Shown: piece after piece, positions 38,961-47,227 of the stretch
Position numbering within the stretch: position 1 is the first letter of the stretch
Layout of the letters: each line of letters starts with the position of its first letter
DNA from: Sphingopyxis sp. L1A2A
GTDB lineage: Bacteria > Pseudomonadota > Alphaproteobacteria > Sphingomonadales > Sphingomonadaceae
NCBI RefSeq assembly: GCF_005502465.1
Contig: NZ_SCOT01000013.1
Coordinates: 26,015 to 90,014, forward strand
DNA: 64,000 nt
Direction of reading: 5' to 3'
Translations under genes and position numbers: made by a program
The notes under the pieces: generated by a model
The model's database searches: none
Told to the model about the DNA's origin: nothing
What the model saw: only the letters and a program-made list of their open reading frames with translations

Positions 38961-39091
38961 TTAATCACTTTGTCCCACATATTTGTCGCGTCCGCCCGGG
39001 TTGGACCGGCTGCTTTGTTTTTGCAACTCGCAAGCGAAACCCCTATCGGTCCCGCACGCTGCAATCAATCATCGCATGAGAGACTTACCGA

Positions 39092-40561
39092 ATGGATATT
39101 CACTTTGTCGCGCAAATCGATGCGTCTGCCGACGCCGTCGCTTTTCCGGTCCGCAAGGGCGAGCTGAACGCCTTTGTCCAGGCGCTGGGCGAGCCACACG
39201 GCGCACTGCTCGGCGGCGCTGCGGCACAGGCACGGTTTGAAGGCGCGGCGGGCGGCATCGCCGAGACGGCGGCGGTCGATGGCGGCCGCGTCCTGCGTTT
39301 GCTGCTGGTCGGGATCGGCGAAGGCACGGTGCATGATCTGGAGCGTGCGGGCGGCGCGCTGACCGGACGGCTGCAGACCAGCGGCGCCGCGGCGGTCCAT
39401 GTCGATTTTGCGAGCGCGGGCGTGGTCGATGAAGACGATGTGCTGGCGTTCGCGATGGGCGCCAAGCTGCGCAACTGGCGCATCGACACCTATCGCACCC
39501 GGCTGGCCGACACCGCCAAGCCGAGCCTCAAGACGCTGACCATCGCGTCGCCGCATCGCGACCTGTCGGTCCGCTGGGCCGCGAATGAAGCGATCGCCGA
39601 CGGCGTGGCGCTGACCCAGACGCTCGTCGCCGAGCCGCCGAACATCCTCTACCCCGAGAGCTTCGTCGAACGCTGTCAGCACCTCGCCGAGCTCGGCGTC
39701 GAAATCGAAGTGCTCGACGAACGCCAGATGAAGGCGCTCGGCATGGGCGCGCTGCTCGGCGTCGCGCAGGGCTCGACCCGTCCGCCGCGGCTGCTCGCGA
39801 TGCGCTGGAACGGCGGCAAGGACGGCGACAAGCCGGTGGTGTTCATCGGCAAGGGCGTGACGTTCGACACCGGCGGCATCAGCCTGAAGCCCGGACCCGG
39901 CATGGACATGATGAAATGGGACATGGGCGGCGCGGGCGCCGTCGCCGGCGCGATGAAGGCAATCGCCGGGCGCAAGGCGAAGGCGAACGTCGTCGGCGTC
40001 GTCGGGCTCGTCGAGAACATGCCCGACGGCAATGCGATGCGTCCCGGCGATATCGTCACCACCATGTCGGGCCAGACCGTCGAGGTACTCAACACCGATG
40101 CCGAGGGACGGCTGGTGCTGTGCGATGCGATCACTTGGGCACAAAAGATGTATTCGCCCAAGGTCATCGTCGACCTCGCGACGCTGACCGGCGCGATGGT
40201 CATCTCGCTCGGGCATGAATATGCGGGCATCTTCGCCAATGACGATGTGCTGGCGGACAAGCTGATCGCGGCGGGCGAGACCAGCAACAACAAGCTGTGG
40301 CGTTTCCCGCTGTCGGCGGCCTACGACAAGCTGATCGACAGCCCGATCGCCGACATGAAGAATATCGGCCCGCGCGAAGGCGGTTCGATCACTGCGGCGC
40401 AGTTCCTGAAACGCTATGTCGACGAAGGCGTCACCTGGGCGCATCTCGACATCGCCGGCATGGCGTGGGCCGACAAGGACGGTCCGGTGTGGGCCAAAGG
40501 CGCGACCGGCTATGGCGTCCGTCTGCTCGACCGCTACATCGCCGAAAACCACGAGGGTTAA
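39092..40561 (+). CDS. pepA: leucyl aminopeptidase PepA (M17)
   Basis: 489 residues, normal for family M17. The metal and substrate motifs VFIGKGVTFDTGGIS and NTDAEGRL (334-341) are intact, as are VGLVENMPDGNAMRPGD and NIGPREGGSITAAQFL. It is a hexameric dizinc cytoplasmic exopeptidase. It precedes holC by 12 bases, a conserved pairing in proteobacteria, and diverges from lptD over a 131-bp gap. Confidence 0.96.
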   Translation: MDIHFVAQIDASADAVAFPVRKGELNAFVQALGEPHGALLGGAAAQARFEGAAGGIAETAAVDGGRVLRLLLVGIGEGTVHDLERAGGALTGRLQTSGAAAVHVDFASAGVVDEDDVLAFAMGAKLRNWRIDTYRTRLADTAKPSLKTLTIASPHRDLSVRWAANEAIADGVALTQTLVAEPPNILYPESFVERCQHLAELGVEIEVLDERQMKALGMGALLGVAQGSTRPPRLLAMRWNGGKDGDKPVVFIGKGVTFDTGGISLKPGPGMDMMKWDMGGAGAVAGAMKAIAGRKAKANVVGVVGLVENMPDGNAMRPGDIVTTMSGQTVEVLNTDAEGRLVLCDAITWAQKMYSPKVIVDLATLTGAMVISLGHEYAGIFANDDVLADKLIAAGETSNNKLWRFPLSAAYDKLIDSPIADMKNIGPREGGSITAAQFLKRYVDEGVTWAHLDIAGMAWADKDGPVWAKGATGYGVRLLDRYIAENHEG

Positions 40562-40573
40562 GGGCCGGGGAGC

Positions 40574-41023
40574 ATGCCGCGCGTCGATTTTTACCGGCTG
40601 ACCCGCGACCCGGTCGAACGGGTGCTCCCCGTCATCGCGGCGCGCATATTGGGGGCGGGCGACCGGTTGCTGATCGTCGCCGCTCCGGCGATGCAGCGGC
40701 AGGCGATCGACGAGGCGTTGTGGACGCTCACCCCCGCGAGCTTTCTGCCGCACGGCGCTGCAGGGTCGCCCGATGAAGCCATCGAACCGATCCTGATTGC
40801 GGGAACGCTCGACCCCGCGCCGCCCAATCACGCCCGGCTGATCGCACTCGCCGACGGCGAATGGCGTGACGCGGCGCTGGGGTTCGATCGCGCCTTTTTG
40901 CTGTTCGACAACAGCCGCATCGACGATGCCCGCGCGACCTGGCGGACGCTTTCGGCGCGCGAGGATGTCGACAACCGCTTCTGGAAACAGGACGACCGCG
41001 GCCGCTGGTCGGAAGGGCCTTAG
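40574..41023 (+). CDS. holC: DNA polymerase III chi subunit HolC
   Basis: 149 residues. The chi subunit links the clamp loader to single-strand binding protein. The family N-terminus VDFYRLTRDPVERVLPVIAA, the ALWTLTPASFLPHG segment and the C-terminal FLLFDNSRIDDARATWR are present. It lies 12 bases after pepA in the same transcript. Its last bases overlap the stop of the convergent intradiol-dioxygenase gene. Confidence 0.92.
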   Translation: MPRVDFYRLTRDPVERVLPVIAARILGAGDRLLIVAAPAMQRQAIDEALWTLTPASFLPHGAAGSPDEAIEPILIAGTLDPAPPNHARLIALADGEWRDAALGFDRAFLLFDNSRIDDARATWRTLSAREDVDNRFWKQDDRGRWSEGP

Positions 41024-41664
41024 GCGTCCATCAGCACGACGTCCCAGCGATATTTCGCCGCGTTGTCGAGCTTTGCAACGGCGGTGGCCGCCCCGTCGCC
41101 AAGCCCCTTGTACAGCGTATCGGCGGCATTGCTCGCCCCGTCGTCCGAAAAATACATCTGGGTGACCAGCCGCTGGCTTTTCCCGCGCACGTCGAAATGG
41201 ATGTGCGGCGTCCGCCGCCCGATCGGCGAGTCATAGGCGGCGGGCTTGATCGTGATCATCCGCCAATCGCCGCCCGCGCCGGTGCGAATCTGCGCATAGC
41301 CTTGAAAGTTGGGATCGAGCGGCGCGGTGGCGATGTCGTTGGCATGGGCATAACGGCCAGCAGCATTCGCCTGCCAGACTTCAAGGATCGCGCCCTGCAC
41401 CGGATTGCCCCGCCGGTCGAGGATGCGCCCGCTAACCTCGATCACATTGCCGACGGCGCGTTTGGCATGGCCCTTGATCCACGTAAGGTCGGCGTCGTCG
41501 TCGGCCGGGCGTTCGATCGGATAGAAGGGGCCAAGGTCGCCCGGCACGGTCGGGCGCAGCATCGCCTCCGCCGCCTTCGCGCCGCCCGTCAACGCCATCG
41601 AAGCCGCGAGCGCCGAGCCCGCGAAGGCGCGGCGGGTCATTCGGTCAAGCCGGTCGTTGGGCAT
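41020..41664 (-). CDS. exported intradiol ring-cleavage dioxygenase
   Basis: 214 residues, related to the beta subunit of protocatechuate 3,4-dioxygenase. The iron ligands Tyr105 (AAGRYAHAND), Tyr144 (KPAAYDS), His154 and His156 (RTPHIHFDV) have the right order and a 39-residue Tyr-Tyr spacing. A twin-arginine-like signal (DRMTRRAFAGSALAASMAL) suggests folded export, which is unusual for a catabolic dioxygenase. The start at 41664 follows GAGGGGA. There is no partner subunit or other catechol-pathway gene nearby. It is divergent from ndk. Confidence 0.87.
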   Translation of the reverse strand: MPNDRLDRMTRRAFAGSALAASMALTGGAKAAEAMLRPTVPGDLGPFYPIERPADDDADLTWIKGHAKRAVGNVIEVSGRILDRRGNPVQGAILEVWQANAAGRYAHANDIATAPLDPNFQGYAQIRTGAGGDWRMITIKPAAYDSPIGRRTPHIHFDVRGKSQRLVTQMYFSDDGASNAADTLYKGLGDGAATAVAKLDNAAKYRWDVVLMDA

Positions 41665-41817
41665 AGATGGTCCCCTCTTGCCCGCAACATAGCATGAATG
41701 CGGCCCACCCGATCGGCAATTTGGAGGTAGAGGCGCTGCGCTCCGACCTTGCGGCGGCGCAAAAGCGCCGCTAGAGGCGCGCCCATCGCAGACCATAATA
41801 ACACAGGAGCTTCCCCC

Positions 41818-42240
41818 ATGGCGGTCACTCGCACCTTTTCGATCATCAAGCCCGATGCCACGCGCCGCAACATCACCGGCGCCGTCACCAAGATGCTGGA
41901 AGACGCCGGCCTGCGCGTCGTCGCGTCGAAGCGCATCCACATGAGCCGCGAGCAGGCCGAAGGCTTTTATGCGGTCCACAAGGAACGCCCCTTTTTCGGC
42001 GAACTCGTTGATTTCATGATCAGCGGCCCGGTCGTCGTCCAGGTTCTGGAAGGCGAAAACGCCATGCAGGCGAACCGCGACATCATGGGCGCCACCAACC
42101 CCAAGGACGCCGCCCCCGGCACGATCCGCAAGGAACTGGCCGAAAGCATCGAAGCGAACACGGTGCACGGCAGCGACAGCGATGAGAACGCAGCGATCGA
42201 AATCGCGTACTTCTTCAAGCCCGAAGAAATCGTCGGTTAA
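41818..42240 (+). CDS. ndk: nucleoside diphosphate kinase Ndk
   Basis: 140 residues, exact family length. It transfers phosphate between nucleoside tri- and diphosphates through the phospho-histidine His117 in [13 protein letters not shown]. The N-terminus [15 protein letters not shown] is canonical. AGGAG precedes the ATG. A perfect 7-bp hairpin with an AAAA loop (41754-41771) lies in the 5' leader. It is followed by an inverted repeat and a clear intrinsic terminator. Confidence 0.97.
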   Translation: MAVTRTFSIIKPDATRRNITGAVTKMLEDAGLRVVASKRIHMSREQAEGFYAVHKERPFFGELVDFMISGPVVVQVLEGENAMQANRDIMGATNPKDAAPGTIRKELAESIEANTVHGSDSDENAAIEIAYFFKPEEIVG

Positions 42241-42248
42241 TCAATACG

Positions 42249-42317
42249 CGTCGCCCCCGCGAAGGCGGGGGCCGCAAGCCGCCTAACGCTACGGCCCCCG
42301 CTTTCGCGGGGGCGACG
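42249..42317. repeat. GC-rich intergenic inverted repeat after ndk
   Basis: The arms at 42249-42274 (CGTCGCCCCCGCGAAGGCGG onward) and 42292-42317 are near-perfect complements around an 17-bp loop. It lies directly before the ndk terminator and may protect or end the ndk transcript. Confidence 0.65.
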
Positions 42318-42324
42318 GTTATAG

Positions 42325-42357
42325 AAAGGCCGCCGGATCACTCCGACGGCCTTTTTT
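42325..42357 (+). terminator. intrinsic terminator of ndk
   Basis: A stem made of AAGGCCGCCGGA and TCCGACGGCCTT, with a short ATCAC-type loop, is followed by a run of six T. It lies 85-117 bases after the ndk stop. Confidence 0.88.
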
Positions 42358-42372
42358 GGCTTAGTTCGCCGC

Positions 42373-42990
42373 TTAGAGAGGTGGAGGATCCGTCCGGTAG
42401 CGCTTCAGGTCGCGAGACGATAGCTCTTCGATTCGTGCTATCCGATCAGGCGCAATCTTGCTGATTGATACGTCCAGATTGAATCCGGCACCACCCCTCT
42501 GAGCAACTCGCGATGCCGTTCTGTCACGCCCAATTTCCTTCTGGATCAATGATACGAAGGATTTAACACCGTCTTCAGCTAAACATTGCAATGCATTTAT
42601 TGAGCGAGCCTCGCCAGACAATAGCCGTACCGAAATCTGGTGAGCTGCGACCAGCGGATCGAGAACTAGCGGTCGCAGGCCGCGATAGGCTGGCATTTTG
42701 TGGTGGCCAAAACTTCCGGATTTCTGGTTTTTGAAGAATATCCGACCTTTTTCGATCAGCGCTGCGCTATTAAAGGTAATGGCGATCAGCCTGTTGCGGC
42801 ATTCGGTTTCGAAATCCTTCTGCCTCATAAGAATGCAGATTATGACGAGGCCTTCAAGGCAATCGATGGCCTCGTTTGCCCAAGTCAGCACTTCGCCACG
42901 ACGGAGGGAATCCTCACGAAATTTTCGCCAAGTGAAGATTACGCCGAGCATCGCGACGACGAGCGACACTATTGCAATCGGGTCGTCCAT
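42373..42990 (-). CDS. hypothetical protein with N-terminal membrane segment, low-GC accessory gene
   Basis: 205 residues, function not recognised. An N-terminal hydrophobic stretch (IAIVSLVVAMLGVIFTW) suggests a membrane anchor. A charged, helical cytosolic part follows, with KGRIFFKNQKSG and MPAYRGLRPLVLDPLVAAHQ, a pattern seen in uncharacterised bacterial proteins. The ribosome-binding site AGGGGG is good. It is 12 bases after purN and ends 16 bases from the ndk terminator. Its base composition is visibly poorer in GC than all neighbours, which suggests acquisition by transfer into the end of the purMN operon. Confidence 0.75.
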   Translation of the reverse strand: MDDPIAIVSLVVAMLGVIFTWRKFREDSLRRGEVLTWANEAIDCLEGLVIICILMRQKDFETECRNRLIAITFNSAALIEKGRIFFKNQKSGSFGHHKMPAYRGLRPLVLDPLVAAHQISVRLLSGEARSINALQCLAEDGVKSFVSLIQKEIGRDRTASRVAQRGGAGFNLDVSISKIAPDRIARIEELSSRDLKRYRTDPPPL

Positions 42991-43002
42991 TGGTTCCCCC
43001 TG

Positions 43003-43950
43003 CTAAAATTCCTCCGCAGCCCCCATCAGCCCCGCCAGCTTCCGCGGTGCCACCGCGAGCCAGCTCTTGCGCAGCCAGTCGCCGATCGCGTCCCAGTCGG
43101 TGTCGCCCAGGTCAAGCCGGATGCCGATCCAGCCGTCGCCGAAATAGGCGGGGCGGTAATAGCGATCCTCGTCCATCTCGATCAACGCCGCCTGTTCGTC
43201 AGCGCCGCTGATCTTGACCAGCAGCGCGATTTTGCCGTCGCCATGATGATCCTCGGTGAAATAGGCGAATTTCTTTCCCTTCACGATGCCGAAGCACGGC
43301 ATGCCGTGCGACGTGACCTCGTCGGCCTCGGGCAGTGCCATTGCAAGCTCGCGGACGCGGTCGATCAGGTAATCGGGCGAACGCTCGCGCGTCACGAAAG
43401 CGGCAAGCGTTGGCGGATACAGCTGATGCTCGGCAATCCGCACCCGCGCCGCCAGTGTCTCGACGGTGTCGCCGGGCAGGATCGCGACCGGCGTCTGCGC
43501 CAGCACCGGGCCATCATCGACGCCGGGGGTGACGATATGGACGCTGCAACCGCCAAACTTGTCGCCCGCGTCGATCGCTCGCTGTTGGGTGTCGAGCCCC
43601 TTGTAGAGCGGCAGCAGGCTGGGGTGGATGTTGAGCATCTTGCCCGTCCAGCGCGCGACGAAATCGTCGCTCAGGATCCGCATATAGCCCGCGAGCGCGA
43701 CGAAATCGGTCTTGGCGTCGCGCAACCGGGCATCGACCAGCGCGTCGAAGGCGTCGCGGTTCATGCCCTTGTGCGACAGGCTCCAGGTCGCGATGCCTTC
43801 GGCTGCGGCAATGGTCAGGCCCGGCGCGTCCGGATTGTTGCTGGCGACCAGCACGATCTCATAGGGGCAGGTGTCGGCTTTCGCGGCATAGAGCAGCGCC
43901 GCCATATTGGTGCCAGCGCCCGAAATCAGGACGGCGACTTTCGCTTTCAC
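43003..43950 (-). CDS. purN: PurN-YjbR fusion: phosphoribosylglycinamide formyltransferase with C-terminal MmcQ/YjbR domain
   Basis: 315 residues against about 200-215 for ordinary PurN. Residues 1 to about 190 form a complete formyltransferase for purine synthesis: VAVLISGAGTN, the catalytic NIHPSLLP (Asn107, His109) and TPGVDDGP (Asp145). Residues about 195-315 match the MmcQ/YjbR (DUF419) domain: ELAMALPEADEVTSHGMPCF, YFTEDHHGDGKIALLVK, YFGDGWIGIRLD. There is no stop or frame change between them. It is downstream of purM, across a palindromic element, and upstream of a low-GC hypothetical gene. Confidence 0.93.
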   Translation of the reverse strand: MKAKVAVLISGAGTNMAALLYAAKADTCPYEIVLVASNNPDAPGLTIAAAEGIATWSLSHKGMNRDAFDALVDARLRDAKTDFVALAGYMRILSDDFVARWTGKMLNIHPSLLPLYKGLDTQQRAIDAGDKFGGCSVHIVTPGVDDGPVLAQTPVAILPGDTVETLAARVRIAEHQLYPPTLAAFVTRERSPDYLIDRVRELAMALPEADEVTSHGMPCFGIVKGKKFAYFTEDHHGDGKIALLVKISGADEQAALIEMDEDRYYRPAYFGDGWIGIRLDLGDTDWDAIGDWLRKSWLAVAPRKLAGLMGAAEEF

Positions 43951-44053
43951 TTCTCCCCTCCCGCTTGCGGGAGGGGTCGGGGGAGGGCCTGTCCAAAAGG
44001 AGCGCCCCGAAACAGGCCCTCCCCTAACCCCTCCCGCAAGCGGGAGGGGGACT
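43951..44053. repeat. large intergenic inverted repeat between purM and purN
   Basis: The long arms (about 43955-43992 and 44012-44050) are nearly complementary. Each contains an inner hairpin of the form CTCCCGCTTGCGGGAG. The element fills the purM-purN gap and could be a transcript-stability or partial termination structure. A similarly built element lies at 59985-60097. Confidence 0.75.
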
Positions 44054-44061
44054 TTATGGCG

Positions 44062-45168
44062 TCAGCCATTATGCGTCGCGCTCCACGCGCCCATCGCGCT
44101 CCACGTCTCGGCGCCGCCGGTCACGGTGCAACCCTTGGCACCCTCGGCGATATGTCCGATCCGAAACACCGTCTCACCCGCGGCCTCAAGCGCCGCGGTC
44201 ACGTCCGCAACATCGCTCTCGGCGACGACGACGGCCATGCCGACGCCGCAATTGAACGTCCGCGCCATTTCCTCAGGCTCGATATTGCCCTGCGCCTGCA
44301 GGAACGCCATCAACCGCGGCTGCTCCCAAGCGTCGGCATCGACATGCGCGTGCAAGGTTTTGGGCAGGATGCGCGGGATATTTTCGAGCAGCCCACCGCC
44401 GGTGATATGCGCCAGCGCGTGGATCCGGCCGGTCTTCACCAGCGGCAACAGGCTTTTCACATAGATGCGCGTCGGCGCCATCAGCGCGTCGATCAGCAGG
44501 ACGGTCTGGTCGAACAGCGCCGGTCGGTCGAGCTTCCACCCCTTATCGGCGGCGAGGCGGCGCACCAGCGAAAAGCCGTTCGAATGGACGCCCGACGAGG
44601 CGAGGCCCAGGATGACGTCGCCTGCGGCAACCTTGTCGGCGGTCAGCACCTGATCGCGCTCGACCGCGCCGACGCAGAAGCCCGCAAGGTCATAGTCGCC
44701 GTCCGAATACATCCCCGGCATTTCGGCGGTCTCGCCGCCAATCAGCGCACATCCTGCCTGCTTGCACCCCTCGGCAATGCTCGCGACGACTTGCGTAGCG
44801 ACGTCGTTGTCGAGCTTTGCGGTGGCGTAATAATCGAGGAAAAACAGCGGCTCGGCGCCCTGCACGACCAGGTCGTTGACGCACATCGCGACCAGATCGA
44901 TCCCGACCCCGTCGTGCCGGCCCGACTCGATCGCGAGTTTGAGCTTGGTGCCGACGCCATCATTTGCCGCGACGAGCAGGGGATCGTTGAACCCGGCCGC
45001 CTTCAGGTCGAAAAAGCCGCCGAAACCGCCCAGGTCGGCATCGGCTCCGGGACGCCGCGTCGCTCGGGCGAGCGGGGCGATGGCACGGACCAGCGCATTG
45101 CCGGCGTCGATCGACACGCCTGACTGCGCATAAGTGTAAGAGGCGGGCGGGTTGTGCTTGGCATCCAT
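44062..45168 (-). CDS. purM: phosphoribosylformylglycinamidine cyclo-ligase PurM (AIR synthetase)
   Basis: 368 residues. ATP-dependent ring closure making AIR in purine synthesis. Motifs are [73 protein letters not shown] and [13 protein letters not shown]. The first gene of purM-purN. It diverges from the DUF2066-like gene, with tandem palindromic repeats starting 39 bp upstream of its start codon. Confidence 0.97.
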   Translation of the reverse strand: MDAKHNPPASYTYAQSGVSIDAGNALVRAIAPLARATRRPGADADLGGFGGFFDLKAAGFNDPLLVAANDGVGTKLKLAIESGRHDGVGIDLVAMCVNDLVVQGAEPLFFLDYYATAKLDNDVATQVVASIAEGCKQAGCALIGGETAEMPGMYSDGDYDLAGFCVGAVERDQVLTADKVAAGDVILGLASSGVHSNGFSLVRRLAADKGWKLDRPALFDQTVLLIDALMAPTRIYVKSLLPLVKTGRIHALAHITGGGLLENIPRILPKTLHAHVDADAWEQPRLMAFLQAQGNIEPEEMARTFNCGVGMAVVVAESDVADVTAALEAAGETVFRIGHIAEGAKGCTVTGGAETWSAMGAWSATHNG

Positions 45169-45206
45169 GGCACGCGCGACTAACGGTTCCAGCCGACAAA
45201 TGCCAT

Positions 45207-45264
45207 GATTTCCTTGTCGGGGTCCGACAGATTTCCGTGTCGGGGTCCGACAGATTTCCTTGTC
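45207..45264. repeat. two and a half tandem 23-bp repeats, each with a TGTCGG-CCGACA palindrome
   Basis: Unit 1 (45207-45229) and unit 2 (45230-45252) differ at one base; a partial third unit ends at 45264. Each full unit contains TGTCGGGGTCCGACA, an inverted repeat with a 3-bp centre. The array lies in the purM/DUF2066 divergent gap, 39 bp from the purM start and 36 bp from the other start. The 23-bp period is about two helical turns, so a cooperative operator is plausible. Confidence 0.7.
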
Positions 45265-45299
45265 CGCGCGTGCGCTTTTGGGCAGAGCATAGAGAAGAG

Positions 45300-46571
45300 A
45301 TGATTTCCACCGCTCCCCTTCCGTTCGCCCACCGGTTCAAAATCGTTGCGTTCCCGCGCGGTGGGCGCTGGGGTGTGCTTTTCGGCCTGTTCTTTGCGAT
45401 TCTGCTTGTCGGCGTTGTCGAAGGACAGATCAGCCGCGGCGATCGCGGCATCACGCCGATCAACAGCAGCGGCGATTTCCTGGCCAGCGGCATATTGGTC
45501 GATGTCACCGGCGACAATGCCGACGACGCGCGGACCAAGGGCTGGCGCGAGGCGCAGCGCAAGGGATGGACCCAGCTCTATCGCAAACTGAACGGCAGCG
45601 ATGGCCCCGCGCTCGGCGATTCGGTGCTCGATGGCATCGTCACCGCGATCGTCGTCGAACAGGAACAGATCGGCCCGCGCCGCTATGTCGCGCGGCTCGG
45701 CGTGCAATTCGACCGCGTGCGTGCCGGGCAGATTTTGGGGGTCAGCGGCCGGACGCTGCGCTCGCCGCCCTTGCTCGTCATTCCCGTCTATTCGATCGAC
45801 GGCATCCCGCAGGTGTTCGAACAGCGCAGCGCGTGGCAGCGCGCCTGGGCCGAGTATAATACCGGGCAAAGCGCGATTGATTATGTCCGCACCGCGGGCA
45901 CGGGCGCCGACACATTGCTGATCAACGCCGGGCAGACCGGGCGCCGCGGGCGCGTCTGGTGGCGCGTCATCCTCGACCAATATGGCGCCGCCGACGTGCT
46001 GACCCCGATCGCGCGCGTCGAATACAGCTATCCCGGCGGGCCGATCAAAGGCATTTTTACGGCGCGTTTTGGCCCTGACAACAAGCTGATCGGCGGCTTC
46101 ACCATGACCGGTCCCAGCCCCGCGGCGCTGCCCGACATGATGGAAAAGGCCGTCGCGCGGATGGACAGCCTGTACACGGCTGCGCTCGCCGAGGGCGTGC
46201 TCCGCACCGACACCTATCTTGTGCTCGAAAAGCCGGTCGAGCGCGAAGACCTGCCCGACGAGATCGCGGCGACCGACGAGGATGCGCTGCCCAGCGAGAT
46301 CGACAGCAGCGTGCCGACCACCGCACCCGCCGGGGTGCAGAGCTTCACCGTCCAGTACAGCTCGCCCGACGTCGAATCGGTGACCGCCACCGAACGCGCG
46401 GTCGGCGGCATCGCGGGGGTCCAGTCGGCATCGACCACCAGCCTCGCGCTTGGCGGCACGTCGGTGATGCGCGTGACCTTCCGCGGCGACATCGCGGCGC
46501 TCAGCGCGGCGCTCGCGGCGCGCGGTTACAAGGTGCAGGAAGGCGGCAGCACGCTGCGGATCAGCCGCTGA
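45300..46571 (+). CDS. DUF2066-like membrane-anchored protein
   Basis: 423 residues. An N-terminal membrane segment ([17 protein letters not shown]) is followed by a periplasmic part containing [25 protein letters not shown] and [12 protein letters not shown], which resemble DUF2066 proteins. The function of the family is unknown. In gammaproteobacteria DUF2066 genes sit between purM and hda, the same neighbourhood as here, which supports the assignment. The start at 45300 follows GAGAAGAG. Its stop overlaps the hda ATG (TGATG). Confidence 0.8.
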   Translation: MISTAPLPFAHRFKIVAFPRGGRWGVLFGLFFAILLVGVVEGQISRGDRGITPINSSGDFLASGILVDVTGDNADDARTKGWREAQRKGWTQLYRKLNGSDGPALGDSVLDGIVTAIVVEQEQIGPRRYVARLGVQFDRVRAGQILGVSGRTLRSPPLLVIPVYSIDGIPQVFEQRSAWQRAWAEYNTGQSAIDYVRTAGTGADTLLINAGQTGRRGRVWWRVILDQYGAADVLTPIARVEYSYPGGPIKGIFTARFGPDNKLIGGFTMTGPSPAALPDMMEKAVARMDSLYTAALAEGVLRTDTYLVLEKPVEREDLPDEIAATDEDALPSEIDSSVPTTAPAGVQSFTVQYSSPDVESVTATERAVGGIAGVQSASTTSLALGGTSVMRVTFRGDIAALSAALAARGYKVQEGGSTLRISR

Positions 46572-47227
46572 TGGCGCGTTCCACCAGCCAGATCGCTCTG
46601 CCGCTCGACTGGAGCGCCGGGGGCAGCAACGACGCTCCGCTGGTCGTCGGGACCAGCAACGCCGACGCAATCCGCTATCTGCGCCACGTCGCGACCTGGC
46701 CGGTGCGGACCGCGGTGCTGACCGGGCCGCGCGGGTCGGGGCGCAGTCTGATCGGTCGGCTCTTTGCCGCGGAAACCGGCGGCCGAGTGATCGACGGGCA
46801 TGGCAGCCTGTCCGAAGAAGAGATTTTTCACGCCTGGAACGCCGCGCAATCGTCGAACATCCCGCTGCTGATCATCGCCGACGCACCGCCGTCCGAATGG
46901 GGCATTGCCTTGCCCGATCTCGCCTCGCGGCTGCGTGCGGTGCCGGTGCTGACGATCGCCGAGCCCGACGATTGCCTGGCGCGCGACCTGATCGAGGCCC
47001 TGTTCGCGCAGCGCGGTATCGCGCTCGCGCCCGAGGTCGCCGCCTATATCGTGCCGCGGATGGAGCGCAGCTATGCGATGGTGCACCGCATCGTCGCGGC
47101 GCTCGACGCTGCGTCGCTCGAACAGGGGCGGCGCGTCGGCATCCGTCTTACGCGTGAAACATTACTGTCACAGGGGCTGATCGATCCCGATCTCCTTGAA
47201 AGGCAGGAAACAGGCACATGTCAGTAA
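46571..47227 (+). CDS. hda: Hda-like DnaA-regulatory AAA+ protein
   Basis: 218 residues. It shares the DnaA-type AAA+ core without the DNA-binding domain and would promote ATP hydrolysis on DnaA after initiation, together with the sliding clamp. The N-terminus QIALPLDW resembles the clamp-binding QLSLPL motif of Hda. The P-loop reads LTGPRGSGRSLIGRLF. Walker B and sensor regions are degenerate in LLIIADAPP and LASRLRAVPVLTI. It overlaps the DUF2066-like gene (TGATG) and ppk1 (10 bases), so expression of the three is coupled. Confidence 0.85.
   Translation: MARSTSQIALPLDWSAGGSNDAPLVVGTSNADAIRYLRHVATWPVRTAVLTGPRGSGRSLIGRLFAAETGGRVIDGHGSLSEEEIFHAWNAAQSSNIPLLIIADAPPSEWGIALPDLASRLRAVPVLTIAEPDDCLARDLIEALFAQRGIALAPEVAAYIVPRMERSYAMVHRIVAALDAASLEQGRRVGIRLTRETLLSQGLIDPDLLERQETGTCQ

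Noticed and set aside
45207..45264. Direct repeats considered as a CRISPR remnant
   Set aside because: Units are contiguous with no spacers, and no cas genes are nearby.
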